DNA from: Klebsiella electrica
GTDB lineage: Bacteria; Pseudomonadota; Gammaproteobacteria; Enterobacterales; Enterobacteriaceae
DNA length: 64,000 nucleotides
Assembly: GCF_006711645.1 (NCBI RefSeq)
Contig: NZ_CP041247.1
Coordinates: 186,001 to 250,000 of the forward strand
Direction: 5' to 3'
The translations under genes and the position numbers were made by a program. Of this stretch, positions 25,759 to 35,399 are shown piece after piece; within the stretch, counting starts at the first letter, position 1; the number at the start of each line of letters is the position of its first letter. The notes below the pieces were generated by a model. The model saw nothing but the letters and a program-made list of their open reading frames with translations, searched no databases and had not been told where the DNA came from.

Positions 25759-27366
25759 ATGAGTATTTCCTTGAAAAAGTCAGGGATGCTGAAGCTTGGT
25801 CTGAGCCTGGTCGCCCTGACCGTTGCTGCAAGCGTTCAGGCTAAGACCCTGGTTTATTGTTCTGAAGGTTCGCCGGAAGGCTTTAACCCACAGCTATTCA
25901 CTTCTGGTACCACCTATGACGCCAGCTCGGTACCCATCTATAACCGTCTGGTGGAATTTAAAACCGGTACTACGGAAGTTATTCCAGGCCTGGCGGAAAA
26001 ATGGGAAGTGAGCGCGGACGGCAAAACCTATACGTTCCACCTGCGTCAGGGCGTGAAGTGGCAGGATAATAAAGACTTTAAACCTACTCGCGATTTGAAT
26101 GCTGACGACGTGGTATTCTCGTTCGATCGCCAGAAAAACGCGCAAAACCCGTACCATAAAGTGTCTGGCGGCAGCTATGAATACTTCGAAGGCATGGGCC
26201 TGCCTGACCTGATTAGCGAAGTGAAGAAAGTTGACGATAAAACCGTCCAGTTTGTGCTGACCCGCCCGGAATCGCCGTTCCTTGCCGATCTCGCCATGGA
26301 CTTCGCCTCTATTCTGTCAAAAGAGTATGCTGACAACATGCTGAAAGCCGGTACGCCGGAGAAAGTGGACCTGAACCCAATCGGTACCGGCCCGTTCCAG
26401 CTGCTGCAGTATCAGAAAGACTCCCGTATTCTGTATAAAGCCTTCCCGGGCTACTGGGGCACCAAGCCGAAAATCGATCGCCTGGTCTTCTCTATCACCC
26501 CTGATGCTTCCGTGCGCTACGCGAAACTGCAGAAAAATGAATGCCAGATCATGCCGTACCCGAACCCGGCAGATATCGCGAGCATGAAACAAGATAAAAA
26601 CATTACCCTGCTGGAACAGCCGGGCCTGAACGTCGGCTATCTCTCCTTCAACACCGAGAAGAAACCGCTGGATAACGTCAAGGTCCGCCAGGCGCTGACC
26701 TATGCGGTCAATAAAGAAGCGATTATCAAAGCCGTTTACCAGGGCGCAGGCCAGGCGGCGAAGAACCTGATTCCGCCGACCATGTGGGGCTATAACGACG
26801 ACGTTAAAGACTACACTTACGATCCGGAAAAAGCGAAAGCGCTGCTGAAAGAAGCGGGTCTGGAGAAAGGCTTCTCCATCGATCTGTGGGCGATGCCTGT
26901 ACAGCGTCCGTACAACCCGAACGCGCGCCGTATGGCGGAGATGATTCAGGCTGACTGGGCCAAAATCGGCGTGCAGGCCAAGATAGTCACCTACGAGTGG
27001 GGCGAGTATCTGAAGCGTGCGAAAGCAGGCGAGCACCAGACCGTCATGATGGGCTGGACCGGCGACAACGGGGATCCGGATAACTTCTTCGCCACCCTGT
27101 TCAGCTGTGCGGCGGCAAAAGACGGCTCGAACTACTCTCGCTGGTGCTACAAGCCGTTTGAAGATCTGATTCAGCCGGCACGTGCGACCGACGACCACAA
27201 CAAACGTATCGAGCTCTACAAGCAGGCTCAGGTGGTGATGCATGACCAGGCTCCGGCGCTGATCGTCGCTCACTCCACCGTCTATGAGCCGGTGCGTAAA
27301 GAAGTCAAAGGTTACGTGGTCGATCCATTAGGTAAACACCACTTCGATAACGTCTCTATCGAATAA
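25759..27366 (+). CDS. dppA: Dipeptide ABC transporter periplasmic binding protein DppA
   Basis: A 535-residue precursor. The signal peptide ends ASVQA before KTLVYCSEGSPEGFNPQ (cleavage near residue 28). The SBP family 5 signature region (around RPYNPNARRMAEMIQADWAKIGVQ and the earlier AEKWEVSADGKTYTFHLRQGVKW) is present. It binds dipeptides (and, in E. coli, delta-aminolevulinate and heme) for DppBCDF. TTTGGAGCAGAATA upstream fixes the ATG. First gene of dppABCDF; a hairpin after it probably keeps its expression higher than that of the downstream genes. Confidence 0.98.
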   Translation: MSISLKKSGMLKLGLSLVALTVAASVQAKTLVYCSEGSPEGFNPQLFTSGTTYDASSVPIYNRLVEFKTGTTEVIPGLAEKWEVSADGKTYTFHLRQGVKWQDNKDFKPTRDLNADDVVFSFDRQKNAQNPYHKVSGGSYEYFEGMGLPDLISEVKKVDDKTVQFVLTRPESPFLADLAMDFASILSKEYADNMLKAGTPEKVDLNPIGTGPFQLLQYQKDSRILYKAFPGYWGTKPKIDRLVFSITPDASVRYAKLQKNECQIMPYPNPADIASMKQDKNITLLEQPGLNVGYLSFNTEKKPLDNVKVRQALTYAVNKEAIIKAVYQGAGQAAKNLIPPTMWGYNDDVKDYTYDPEKAKALLKEAGLEKGFSIDLWAMPVQRPYNPNARRMAEMIQADWAKIGVQAKIVTYEWGEYLKRAKAGEHQTVMMGWTGDNGDPDNFFATLFSCAAAKDGSNYSRWCYKPFEDLIQPARATDDHNKRIELYKQAQVVMHDQAPALIVAHSTVYEPVRKEVKGYVVDPLGKHHFDNVSIE

Positions 27367-27380
27367 TAACAGTGTGTTCC

Positions 27381-27405
27381 CCCTCTCCCCGCCTTGGGGA
27401 GAGGG
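27381..27405 (+). terminator. Intercistronic hairpin between dppA and dppB
   Basis: CCCTCTCCCC (27381-27390), a GCCTT loop and GGGGAGAGGG (27396-27405) form a perfect 10-bp stem without a T tract. It likely protects the dppA mRNA 3' end and reduces read-through, giving excess binding protein, as is usual for such operons. Confidence 0.7.
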
Positions 27406-27473
27406 AATTGACATTTGTGAGCAATACAGACGTCCGGTCACCAGGCGGGGCGTCACTATAGAGAATCCGGGTT

Positions 27474-28493
27474 ATGTTGCAGTTCATCCTCCGACGTTTG
27501 GGACTTGTCATCCCGACATTTATCGGTATTACCCTTCTCACCTTTGCCTTTGTGCATATGATTCCCGGTGACCCGGTGATGATTATGGCGGGCGAACGTG
27601 GTATTTCCCCTGAACGTCACGCTCAGCTGCTGGCTGAAATGGGCCTTGATAAGCCGATGTGGCAGCAGTATGCCCACTATATCTGGGGTGTGCTGCATGG
27701 GGATTTAGGCATCTCGCTGAAAAGCCGCATTCCCGTGTGGCAGGAGTTCGTGCCGCGCTTTAAAGCTACGATGGAACTGGGCGTGTGCGCGATGATTTTC
27801 GCCGTCATCGTCGGTATTCCGGTGGGCGTACTGGCGGCGGTCAAACGCGGCTCTATCTTCGATCACACCTCCGTCGGCCTCGCGCTGACTGGCTATTCCA
27901 TGCCGATCTTCTGGTGGGGCATGATGCTTATCATGCTGGTTTCGGTACAGCTCAACCTGACGCCGGTTTCCGGACGCATCAGCGACACCGTATTCCTTGA
28001 CGATACCCTGCCGCTGACCGGTTTTATGCTGATCGATACCGCGATTTGGGGCGAGCCGGGCGATTTTATTGATGCCTTAATGCACATGATCCTGCCTGCC
28101 GTGGTGCTGGGCACCATTCCGCTGGCGGTAATTGTACGTATGACCCGTTCGTCGATGCTGGAAGTGCTGGGCGAAGATTATATTCGCACCGCGCGCGCCA
28201 AGGGGCTGACCCGGATGCGCGTCATCGTGGTCCATGCGCTGCGTAACGCGATGCTGCCGGTGGTCACGGTGATTGGGCTACAGGTCGGGACGCTGCTGGC
28301 GGGCGCCATTCTGACCGAAACGATCTTCTCCTGGCCTGGTTTAGGGCGCTGGCTGATCGATGCGCTGCAACGCCGCGATTACCCGGTGGTGCAGGGCGGG
28401 GTACTGCTGGTCGCGACGATGATTATCCTCGTCAACCTGCTGGTCGATCTGCTGTACGGCGTGGTGAACCCGCGTATTCGGCATAAGAAGTAA
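27474..28493 (+). CDS. dppB: Dipeptide ABC transporter permease DppB
   Basis: A 339-residue inner-membrane permease with six predicted helices. It begins MLQFILRRLGLVIPTFIGITLLTF and contains the EAA coupling loop EDYIRTARAKGLTRMRVIVVHALRNA (about residues 226-251), which contacts the ATPases. Length and sequence match E. coli DppB. It follows dppA by 107 bp and precedes dppC by 9 bp. Confidence 0.97.
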   Translation: MLQFILRRLGLVIPTFIGITLLTFAFVHMIPGDPVMIMAGERGISPERHAQLLAEMGLDKPMWQQYAHYIWGVLHGDLGISLKSRIPVWQEFVPRFKATMELGVCAMIFAVIVGIPVGVLAAVKRGSIFDHTSVGLALTGYSMPIFWWGMMLIMLVSVQLNLTPVSGRISDTVFLDDTLPLTGFMLIDTAIWGEPGDFIDALMHMILPAVVLGTIPLAVIVRMTRSSMLEVLGEDYIRTARAKGLTRMRVIVVHALRNAMLPVVTVIGLQVGTLLAGAILTETIFSWPGLGRWLIDALQRRDYPVVQGGVLLVATMIILVNLLVDLLYGVVNPRIRHKK

Positions 28494-28502
28494 GGGGCCA
28501 TC

Positions 28503-29405
28503 ATGTCACAAATTACTGAAAATAAAGTTGTCGCCGCACCGGTGCCAATGACCCCTTTGCAGGAGTTCTGGCACTATTTCAAACGCAACAAAGGGGCGGT
28601 TGTCGGCCTGGTCTACGTGGCGATTATGATTATTATCGCCGTGTTCGCTAACTTCATTGCCCCCTATAACCCGGCGGATCAGTTCCGCGACGTACTGCTG
28701 GCGCCACCGGCCTGGCAGGAAGGGGGAAGCTTTGCGCATCTGCTGGGTACCGATGACGTGGGCCGCGATATTCTGTCGCGCCTGATGTACGGCGCGCGCT
28801 TATCGCTGCTGGTTGGCTGTCTGGTGGTGGTGCTGTCGCTGATTCTCGGCGTGGTGCTCGGCCTGGTAGCGGGCTACTTTGGCGGCGTTGTTGACTCCAT
28901 CATTATGCGCGTTGTCGATATTATGCTGGCGCTGCCGAGCCTGCTGCTGGCGCTGGTGCTGGTGGCTATCTTCGGCCCCTCGATTGTGAATGCTTCGCTG
29001 GCGCTGACCTTTGTCGCCCTGCCGCACTACGTGCGATTGACCCGCGCCGCGGTGCTGGTGGAAGTGAACCGCGACTACGTCACCGCTTCACGGGTGGCAG
29101 GCGCGGGGGCGATGCGTCAGATGTTCATCAACATTCTGCCTAACTGTCTTGCGCCGCTGATCGTTCAGGCGTCGCTGGGCTTCTCTAACGCTATTCTCGA
29201 TATGGCCGCTCTTGGCTTCCTTGGCATGGGTGCGCAGCCGCCGACACCGGAGTGGGGCACGATGCTCTCCGATGTGCTGCAGTTCGCGCAGAGCGCCTGG
29301 TGGGTCGTCACCTTCCCGGGTGTCGCGATTCTGCTGACGGTGCTGGCATTTAACCTGATGGGTGACGGTCTGCGTGACGCGCTCGATCCCAAACTGAAGC
29401 AGTAA
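28503..29405 (+). CDS. dppC: Dipeptide ABC transporter permease DppC
   Basis: A 300-residue permease partner of DppB. The cytoplasmic N-terminus contains [19 protein letters not shown], the OppC N-terminal type, followed by about six membrane helices. [24 protein letters not shown] and the EAA loop [20 protein letters not shown] are typical. GGGGCCATC upstream and 9-bp spacing from dppB support the start. Confidence 0.97.
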   Translation: MSQITENKVVAAPVPMTPLQEFWHYFKRNKGAVVGLVYVAIMIIIAVFANFIAPYNPADQFRDVLLAPPAWQEGGSFAHLLGTDDVGRDILSRLMYGARLSLLVGCLVVVLSLILGVVLGLVAGYFGGVVDSIIMRVVDIMLALPSLLLALVLVAIFGPSIVNASLALTFVALPHYVRLTRAAVLVEVNRDYVTASRVAGAGAMRQMFINILPNCLAPLIVQASLGFSNAILDMAALGFLGMGAQPPTPEWGTMLSDVLQFAQSAWWVVTFPGVAILLTVLAFNLMGDGLRDALDPKLKQ

Positions 29406-29415
29406 GAGGTTCGAG

Positions 29416-30399
29416 ATGGCGTTATTGAATGTTGATAAATTATCGGTGCACTTCGGCGACGAAGGGACACCGTTTCGCGCGGTAGACCGCGTGAGCTACA
29501 GCGTTAACCAGGGTGAAGTGATTGGCATTGTCGGCGAGTCCGGCTCCGGTAAATCGGTCAGCTCCCTGGCTATCATGGGGCTGATTGATTACCCCGGCCG
29601 CGTGATGGCGGAAAAGCTGGAATTTAATGGCCGCGATCTGAAGCGTATTTCAGAAAAAGAGCGCCGCCAGCTGGTGGGGGCGGAAGTGGCGATGATCTTC
29701 CAGGACCCGATGACCAGCCTCAATCCCTGCTACACCGTCGGCTACCAGATTATGGAAGCCATTAAGGTGCATCAGGGCGGCAATAAGAAAACCCGTATTC
29801 AGCGGGCTATCGATCTGCTGACGCTGGTGGGCATTCCTGACCCGGCATCACGTCTTGATGTCTATCCGCACCAGCTCTCCGGGGGGATGAGTCAGCGCGT
29901 GATGATCGCCATGGCGATAGCCTGCCGACCCAAGCTGCTGATTGCCGATGAACCGACCACCGCGCTGGACGTGACCATCCAGGCGCAGATCATCGAGCTG
30001 CTGCTGGAGCTGCAGCAAAAAGAGAACATGGCGCTGGTCCTGATCACTCACGATCTGGCGCTGGTGGCGGAAGCCGCGCACAAGATTATCGTGATGTACG
30101 CCGGTCAGGTGGTGGAAGCCGGCGATGCGAAGGATATCTTCCGCGCACCGCGCCATCCGTATACTCAGGCGCTGCTGCGCGCGCTGCCGGAGTTTGCCCA
30201 GGATAAAGCGCGGCTGGCGTCGCTGCCTGGCGTGGTGCCCGGGAAATATGACCGCCCCAACGGCTGTCTGCTAAACCCACGTTGCCCCTATGCCACGGAT
30301 AAGTGTCGCAGCGAGGAGCCGGAGCTGAACCGCGTTGATGGCACCCGTCAGTCGAAATGCCACTACCCACTGGATGATGCCGGGAGGCCTATGCTATGA
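29416..30399 (+). CDS. dppD: Dipeptide ABC transporter ATPase DppD
   Basis: A 327-residue ATPase. Walker A is GESGSGKS (about 40-47), the signature is LSGGMSQRV (about 154), Walker [13 protein letters not shown] (about 173), and the H-loop lies in LITHDLALV. The C-terminal oligopeptide-type extension has clustered cysteines ([15 protein letters not shown], then KCHYP), which bind an iron-sulfur cluster in some homologues. It pairs with DppF. Its stop overlaps the dppF start (ATGA). Confidence 0.97.
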   Translation: MALLNVDKLSVHFGDEGTPFRAVDRVSYSVNQGEVIGIVGESGSGKSVSSLAIMGLIDYPGRVMAEKLEFNGRDLKRISEKERRQLVGAEVAMIFQDPMTSLNPCYTVGYQIMEAIKVHQGGNKKTRIQRAIDLLTLVGIPDPASRLDVYPHQLSGGMSQRVMIAMAIACRPKLLIADEPTTALDVTIQAQIIELLLELQQKENMALVLITHDLALVAEAAHKIIVMYAGQVVEAGDAKDIFRAPRHPYTQALLRALPEFAQDKARLASLPGVVPGKYDRPNGCLLNPRCPYATDKCRSEEPELNRVDGTRQSKCHYPLDDAGRPML

Positions 30400-31409
30400 G
30401 TACCCATGAGGCCACCACGCAACAGTTTTTGTTGCAGGCCATTGATCTGAAAAAATATTACCCGGTGAAGAAGGGGCTGTTTGCCCCTGAACGGCTGGTT
30501 AAGGCGCTGGACGGCGTCTCGTTTAACCTTGAACGCGGAAAGACGCTGGCGGTGGTCGGCGAGTCCGGCTGCGGAAAATCGACGCTGGGCCGTCTGCTGA
30601 CGATGATAGAGATCCCGACCGGCGGCGAACTTTACTATCAGGGGCAGGACCTGTTAAAGCCAGACGCCACGGCGCAAAAGCTGCGGCGGCAGAAAATCCA
30701 GATTGTGTTCCAGAACCCCTACGGCTCGCTGAATCCGCGCAAAAAAGTGGGACAGATTCTGGAAGAGCCGCTGCAGATCAATACGTCACTGAGCAAAGAA
30801 CAGCGCCGTGAAAAAGCGCTGGCGATGATGGCGAAGGTCGGGCTGAAAACCGAGCATTACGATCGCTATCCGCATATGTTCTCCGGCGGTCAGCGGCAGC
30901 GTATTGCGATTGCCCGTGGTCTGATGCTGGACCCGGACGTGGTGATTGCCGATGAACCCGTCTCGGCGCTGGACGTGTCGGTTCGCGCGCAGGTGCTGAA
31001 CCTGATGATGGATCTGCAGCAGGATATGGGGCTGTCGTATGTGTTCATCTCCCATGACCTGTCGGTCGTGGAGCACATTGCGGATGAAGTGATGGTGATG
31101 TATCTCGGCCGCTGCGTGGAGAAAGGGTCTAAGGACCAGATCTTCAACAATCCGCGTCATCCGTATACCCAGGCTCTGCTGTCGGCCACCCCCCGTCTGA
31201 ACCCGGACGATCGCCGCGAACGTATTAAGCTGACCGGCGAGCTGCCGAGTCCGTTGAATCCGCCGCCGGGCTGCGCCTTTAATGCCCGCTGTCGTCGTCG
31301 TTTCGGCCCGTGCACGCAACTGCAGCCGCAGCTGAAGGACTATGGTGGACAGCTAGTGGCCTGCTTTGCCGTCGACCAGGATGAAAACCAGCAAAAACCG
31401 CTCGCCTGA
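30396..31409 (+). CDS. dppF: Dipeptide ABC transporter ATPase DppF
   Basis: A 337-residue ATPase, second nucleotide-binding subunit of the Dpp transporter. Walker [10 protein letters not shown] (about 54-62), signature FSGGQRQRI (about 161-169), Walker [14 protein letters not shown]-loop [10 protein letters not shown] and C-terminal Cys cluster ([15 protein letters not shown]) are visible. Overlaps dppD by 4 bp, so translation is coupled. Last gene of the operon. Confidence 0.97.
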   Translation: MSTHEATTQQFLLQAIDLKKYYPVKKGLFAPERLVKALDGVSFNLERGKTLAVVGESGCGKSTLGRLLTMIEIPTGGELYYQGQDLLKPDATAQKLRRQKIQIVFQNPYGSLNPRKKVGQILEEPLQINTSLSKEQRREKALAMMAKVGLKTEHYDRYPHMFSGGQRQRIAIARGLMLDPDVVIADEPVSALDVSVRAQVLNLMMDLQQDMGLSYVFISHDLSVVEHIADEVMVMYLGRCVEKGSKDQIFNNPRHPYTQALLSATPRLNPDDRRERIKLTGELPSPLNPPPGCAFNARCRRRFGPCTQLQPQLKDYGGQLVACFAVDQDENQQKPLA

Positions 31410-31417
31410 TGTTCCCC

Positions 31418-31453
31418 GCTGCTGTCGAAGGCGCCAAAACTTTCGACAGCAGC
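31418..31453 (+). terminator. Hairpin after dppF
   Basis: GCTGCTGTCGAA (31418-31429) and TTCGACAGCAGC (31442-31453) form a perfect 12-bp stem with a 12-nt loop, 9 bp after the dppF stop. No strong T run follows, but position suggests operon termination. Confidence 0.7.
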
Positions 31454-31901
31454 CGCTTATTATGCCCGGAGAAGAGTAAGGCTTAAGAAAGTACCTGGCC
31501 GATGTTTTTAGCTTAAATAATTTATTCGACCTATTTCTACAACGATATAAAAAGACTAAAATATATCCCATCAAGCGTCATAGCTATTTGTTCTGCTCAT
31601 CACCTCAAGATTAATGAGATAAAAAACGGATTATTTCAGTGGCACCGCAAGTTCTGGCCGGGTGGCGTCTGGACCTCCTAAAAAATGGAGCTATCATTTT
31701 TTATAAGAAATGGTAGGGTAACCACAAAACTATCAGTGATTTACGCTACCTTGTTCGATACCCCCCTATAACGTCATTGCATTGTTGGTCATTCTGACCA
31801 ACTTAAGTTGATGAAAAACAATAAAATAAACTATGCTCTAAAGGCGTAGTATTAAAATAAAAACAGCTAAAATATTATTTTTTAGAATCATGAGGTTATC
31901 C
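31454..31901 (+). promoter_or_regulatory. AT-rich promoter region of the first bcs operon
   Basis: About 450 bp, clearly AT-richer than both flanks, with no credible gene. It should hold the bcsO-Z promoter. TTGGTCA-TTC-TGACCAA (31785-31801) is a perfect 7-bp palindrome and a candidate operator; it does not fit the PdhR/LldR spacing. The composition shift marks the junction between the conserved dpp locus and the cellulose insertion. Confidence 0.5.
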
Positions 31902-32474
31902 ATGACCCATTATGATGATTTGCAGCGCTTCAAGGAAAAGACTCGTACGCAAAGTCTGGATTTCAAGGACCTTTCATCACACGCCGCCGCCAGAGAACAG
32001 GGAGATTGGGTTATTCTCAATCAGCTTTCGCCTGGGGAAAGCAAAGAGTCTTCTCTGGCCATGGGAGGGTCGGTATCGTTGCCGATACCACAGCCGGTCC
32101 CTACGGATATGTTTCATTGGGTTGAAGCTGAACCCGCGCACTCGCCGTTATCCTTGTCGCCTGCAACCCCGGCTCCGGTAATACCATCCCCGGTGTCCGT
32201 CTCTGCTCCGCATGACCCTCTTCCGGCTGTAGAAAATACGCTGGCAGCGGAACCTGCGCCGACAATGGCCGCGTCCGTTGCGCCCGCTCCAGTCGTTGCA
32301 CCCGCCCCAGTCGTCGCGCCAGCACCACCGGTCGCTGTTCGTCCGGTCGTACCGTCTGCGCAGGCGGCTGAAGGCTATGCTCATTTATTTGCGGTAAAAG
32401 CCGTTGAACCGGTGGCGAAAAATAAAGATCAGCCGCTGAAATCACTTTTAGAAAGGATTGCGACATGCCGTTGA
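31902..32474 (+). CDS. bcsO: Cellulose biosynthesis protein BcsO (proline-rich)
   Basis: A 190-residue protein with a short ordered N-terminus (MTHYDDLQRFKEKTRTQSLDF) and a long Pro/Ala-rich middle, including tandem APAPVV units (about residues 126-143), ending in a conserved-looking tail (QPLKSLLERI). This architecture and its position before bcsQ identify BcsO, an accessory protein of some enterobacterial cellulose operons with unclear function. ATG 31902 is preferred over 31890: GAGG at 31892-31895 is 6 nt upstream. No signal peptide is visible, so it is probably cytoplasmic. It overlaps bcsQ by 10 bp. Confidence 0.8.
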   Translation: MTHYDDLQRFKEKTRTQSLDFKDLSSHAAAREQGDWVILNQLSPGESKESSLAMGGSVSLPIPQPVPTDMFHWVEAEPAHSPLSLSPATPAPVIPSPVSVSAPHDPLPAVENTLAAEPAPTMAASVAPAPVVAPAPVVAPAPPVAVRPVVPSAQAAEGYAHLFAVKAVEPVAKNKDQPLKSLLERIATCR

Positions 32475-33268
32475 TTTGCGTGTGTTCTCCCAAAGGCGGC
32501 GTAGGAAAAACGACCCTCGCGGCAAATCTGGCTTATTCGTTAGCTCGCGCCGGCAGCAAAGTTCTGGCGATCGATTTTGATGTGCAAAATGCGCTACGCC
32601 TGCATTTTGGCGTCCCTCTGAGCGATGATCGCGGCTATGTCGCGAAAGCGCTGGAGCTTCACGACTGGAGCCAGTGCGTGCTGAGTGCGGGCAGCAATAT
32701 CTTTGTTCTGCCCTATGGCGACGTCAGCGACGCACAGCGTCAGGCTTTTGACGAACACCTGACCAGCGACCCCCATTTCCTCACCCGTGGGCTGGCGGCC
32801 TTATTGAATTACCCCGGGTTAGTTATCATCGCCGACCTGCCTCCAGGCCCTTCACCGGCGCTGACGGCATTAACGCCGCTGGCCGATCTGCACCTGATCC
32901 CGCTGCTGGCGGATACCGCCTCGATGTCGACGCTGTCGCAGGTGGAAAAGCAGCGTTTAACCGGCGGTAAGCTCAACCACAAACTTGGGCACTTTTTCGT
33001 GCTGAATCAGAGCGATAATCGCCGTCAGGTCAGCCGTGACGTCACCGCGCTGATGGAGGATAAACTGGGCGATCGTCTGTTGGGTATTATCCATCGTGAT
33101 GAGAGCGTCGTTGAAGCGAACGCTTCCCAGAAGTCGATTCTCGACTTTAGCTCTTCCTCTGCAGCCGCCTTTGATATTGAAATCATGGCAAAAAAAATCT
33201 CTGCGCTGTTGGGTATTAAAATTGGCGACGGCACGGTGCACAGCCAGCCTCGTATGTCAGGGCTTTAA
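32465..33268 (+). CDS. bcsQ: Cellulose operon MinD-like ATPase BcsQ (first operon)
   Basis: A 267-residue ParA/MinD-family ATPase with the canonical deviant Walker A SPKGGVGKTT (residues 8-17), switch I region AIDFDVQNALRLHFG and Walker B-like IIADLPPG. BcsQ is thought to place or activate the synthase at the cell pole. AAAGGA lies upstream. It differs strongly from the second BcsQ at 47322, which lacks the signature lysine. It precedes bcsA by 19 bp. Confidence 0.88.
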   Translation: MPLICVCSPKGGVGKTTLAANLAYSLARAGSKVLAIDFDVQNALRLHFGVPLSDDRGYVAKALELHDWSQCVLSAGSNIFVLPYGDVSDAQRQAFDEHLTSDPHFLTRGLAALLNYPGLVIIADLPPGPSPALTALTPLADLHLIPLLADTASMSTLSQVEKQRLTGGKLNHKLGHFFVLNQSDNRRQVSRDVTALMEDKLGDRLLGIIHRDESVVEANASQKSILDFSSSSAAAFDIEIMAKKISALLGIKIGDGTVHSQPRMSGL

Positions 33269-33287
33269 CTTATTGCAGGGCTGCTGA

Positions 33288-35399
33288 ATGAAAAAGTCTC
33301 TTTTCTGGTTGCTGGTACTGGTGCTATCGCCTGTTGCCGTTCTGGTCATTATTACGCCGATGGACAGCCAAAAGCAGTATCTTTTTGGTCTGCTAAGCAT
33401 CGGTATTCTGTTTTTAATGGGATTTAGCAAAAAGCGCAGCATTTCGGTCATTATGGTCGTGACTTCGCTGCTGATGTCTACCCGTTATATGTATTTTCGC
33501 CTGACGCAGACCCTGCATTTTAACTCTACTATTGAGACGGTGCTGGGGATGGGGCTGTTTCTGGCGGAAGTTTATATCTGGGTGATGCTGCTGCTGAACT
33601 ACCTGCAAACGGTCTGGCCGCTGAAGCGCGAAATTGTCCCGTTGCCGGATGATATGAGCACATGGCCGACGGTTGATATCTATATTCCGAGCTATAACGA
33701 ACCGCTGGAGGTGGTGCGCGATACCGTTCTGGCGGCGCAGTGTATCGATTACCCGGCGGATAAAATGAAAATTTACCTGCTGGATGATGGTAAACGTAGC
33801 GAGTTCGCGGTATTCGCCGCCGACGTTGGGGTTGGCTATATCACCCGTAATGATAATAAACACGCCAAAGCGGGTAACCTCAACCATGCGATGACCATCA
33901 CCCAGGGTGAGCTCATCTGTGTCTTCGACTGTGACCACGTCGCGACCCGCGTATTCCTGCAGGCGACGGTTGGCGGGTTCCTCAAGGACCCGATGCTGGC
34001 GCTGGTACAGACGCCACACTACTTCTACTCGCCGGACCCGTTCGAGCGTAACCTTTCCGTTGGCCGCAATATTCCGAACGAAGGGATGCTGTTCTATGGC
34101 CCGATTCAGCAGGGCAACGATAACTGGAATGCGACCTTCTTCTGCGGTTCCTGCGCCGTGATTCGCCGTAAGGCGCTGGAAGATATCGGCGGCTTTGCGG
34201 TGGAAACCGTCACCGAAGATGCGCACACCGCGCTTAAATTTCAACGTCTGGGCTGGAAATCATCGTTTCTCGACATTCCACTGGCCGCGGGTTTAGCCAC
34301 CGAACGTTTAGTTGTGCACGTCATTCAGCGTACCCGCTGGGCGCGTGGCATGACGCAGATTTTCCGTCTCGATAACCCGCTACTGGGTCGCGGACTGACC
34401 TTCCAGCAGCGCCTGTGTTATCTCAGCGCGATGATGTACTACCAGTTTGCCCTGCCGCGGGTGGTGTTTGTGACCGCCCCGTTAGCTTATTTGCTGTTTA
34501 ACCTGAATATTATTTACTCCTCGGCGAGCCTGATCGTCTCGTATGCGCTACCGCATCTGTTCCTCGCGATTTATGTCGGCTCGCGGATGAACGGCCGCTA
34601 TCGCTACAGCTTCTGGGGGGAAATCTATGACATCGTGCTGGCATTCCACCTGGTGCTGCCGACGCTGGTGACGATGATCTTCCCCAAACGCGGTAAATTC
34701 AACGTGACCGACAAAGGCGGGCTGCTGGATGTGGGTTACTTCGACTTTACCGTCGTCAGGCCGCATCTGGTGGTGGCGTGTTTGCTCGCGGCTGGCGTGA
34801 TTGTCGGTATCGTCAGGGCCATTGGTCATGACTATTTCGGCTCTGATCCTAACGTTATCGCGCTGAACGTCGGCTGGGGGCTGTACAGCCTGATCTTCCT
34901 GCTGGCGGCGATTGCCGTCGCGCGGGAAACCCGCCAGGTGCGGAAAACGATCCGCATCGACGTCAATATTCCGGTATTAATTCACTACGCCAGCGGCATC
35001 GTTTCGCGCAGCCATACCGCAGACCTGTCGATGGGCGGATGCCGTGTCGCGGTCCCGGACGATCGTCATCTGCAGGATGATATCGAAGAGATTGAACTGA
35101 TTCTGCAATCCGGCGCGATTTGTATTCCGGCCGAACAGGTTATCGCGGACGAACGCTTTATTCGCCTTAAGTTTGATGAAAACATTCCTCTCTCTCTGCG
35201 CCGTGAACTGGTGCGAGTGGTGCTGGCGCGCGCCGATGCATGGATTAAGCCGCCGCGCCCGCAGGACAACCCGTTCCGTTCGTTTGTCACCATCTTACGC
35301 TGTGTATTTGAACTGTTCTGGCTGAGCTGGAAAACACGTCGCAGCCGCCGCCAGCAGAAACCTGTTGCGAGTACCGCGCAGGAGGATGGCCAATTATGA
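33288..35399 (+). CDS. bcsA: Cellulose synthase catalytic subunit BcsA (first operon)
   Basis: A 703-residue processive GT2 synthase that polymerises UDP-glucose and extrudes the glucan. Catalytic motifs: LLDDG (about 164-168), FDCDH (213-217), TED (309-311) and QRTRW (347-351). Several membrane helices flank the GT domain (about 1-110 and 375-545). A C-terminal PilZ domain has RKTIR (about 551) and DLSMGG, the c-di-GMP-binding residues. Compared with the 872-residue BcsA at 48056 it lacks the long N-terminal extension, as in acetic-acid-bacterial synthases. Its stop overlaps the bcsB start by 4 bp. Confidence 0.94.
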   Translation: MKKSLFWLLVLVLSPVAVLVIITPMDSQKQYLFGLLSIGILFLMGFSKKRSISVIMVVTSLLMSTRYMYFRLTQTLHFNSTIETVLGMGLFLAEVYIWVMLLLNYLQTVWPLKREIVPLPDDMSTWPTVDIYIPSYNEPLEVVRDTVLAAQCIDYPADKMKIYLLDDGKRSEFAVFAADVGVGYITRNDNKHAKAGNLNHAMTITQGELICVFDCDHVATRVFLQATVGGFLKDPMLALVQTPHYFYSPDPFERNLSVGRNIPNEGMLFYGPIQQGNDNWNATFFCGSCAVIRRKALEDIGGFAVETVTEDAHTALKFQRLGWKSSFLDIPLAAGLATERLVVHVIQRTRWARGMTQIFRLDNPLLGRGLTFQQRLCYLSAMMYYQFALPRVVFVTAPLAYLLFNLNIIYSSASLIVSYALPHLFLAIYVGSRMNGRYRYSFWGEIYDIVLAFHLVLPTLVTMIFPKRGKFNVTDKGGLLDVGYFDFTVVRPHLVVACLLAAGVIVGIVRAIGHDYFGSDPNVIALNVGWGLYSLIFLLAAIAVARETRQVRKTIRIDVNIPVLIHYASGIVSRSHTADLSMGGCRVAVPDDRHLQDDIEEIELILQSGAICIPAEQVIADERFIRLKFDENIPLSLRRELVRVVLARADAWIKPPRPQDNPFRSFVTILRCVFELFWLSWKTRRSRRQQKPVASTAQEDGQL

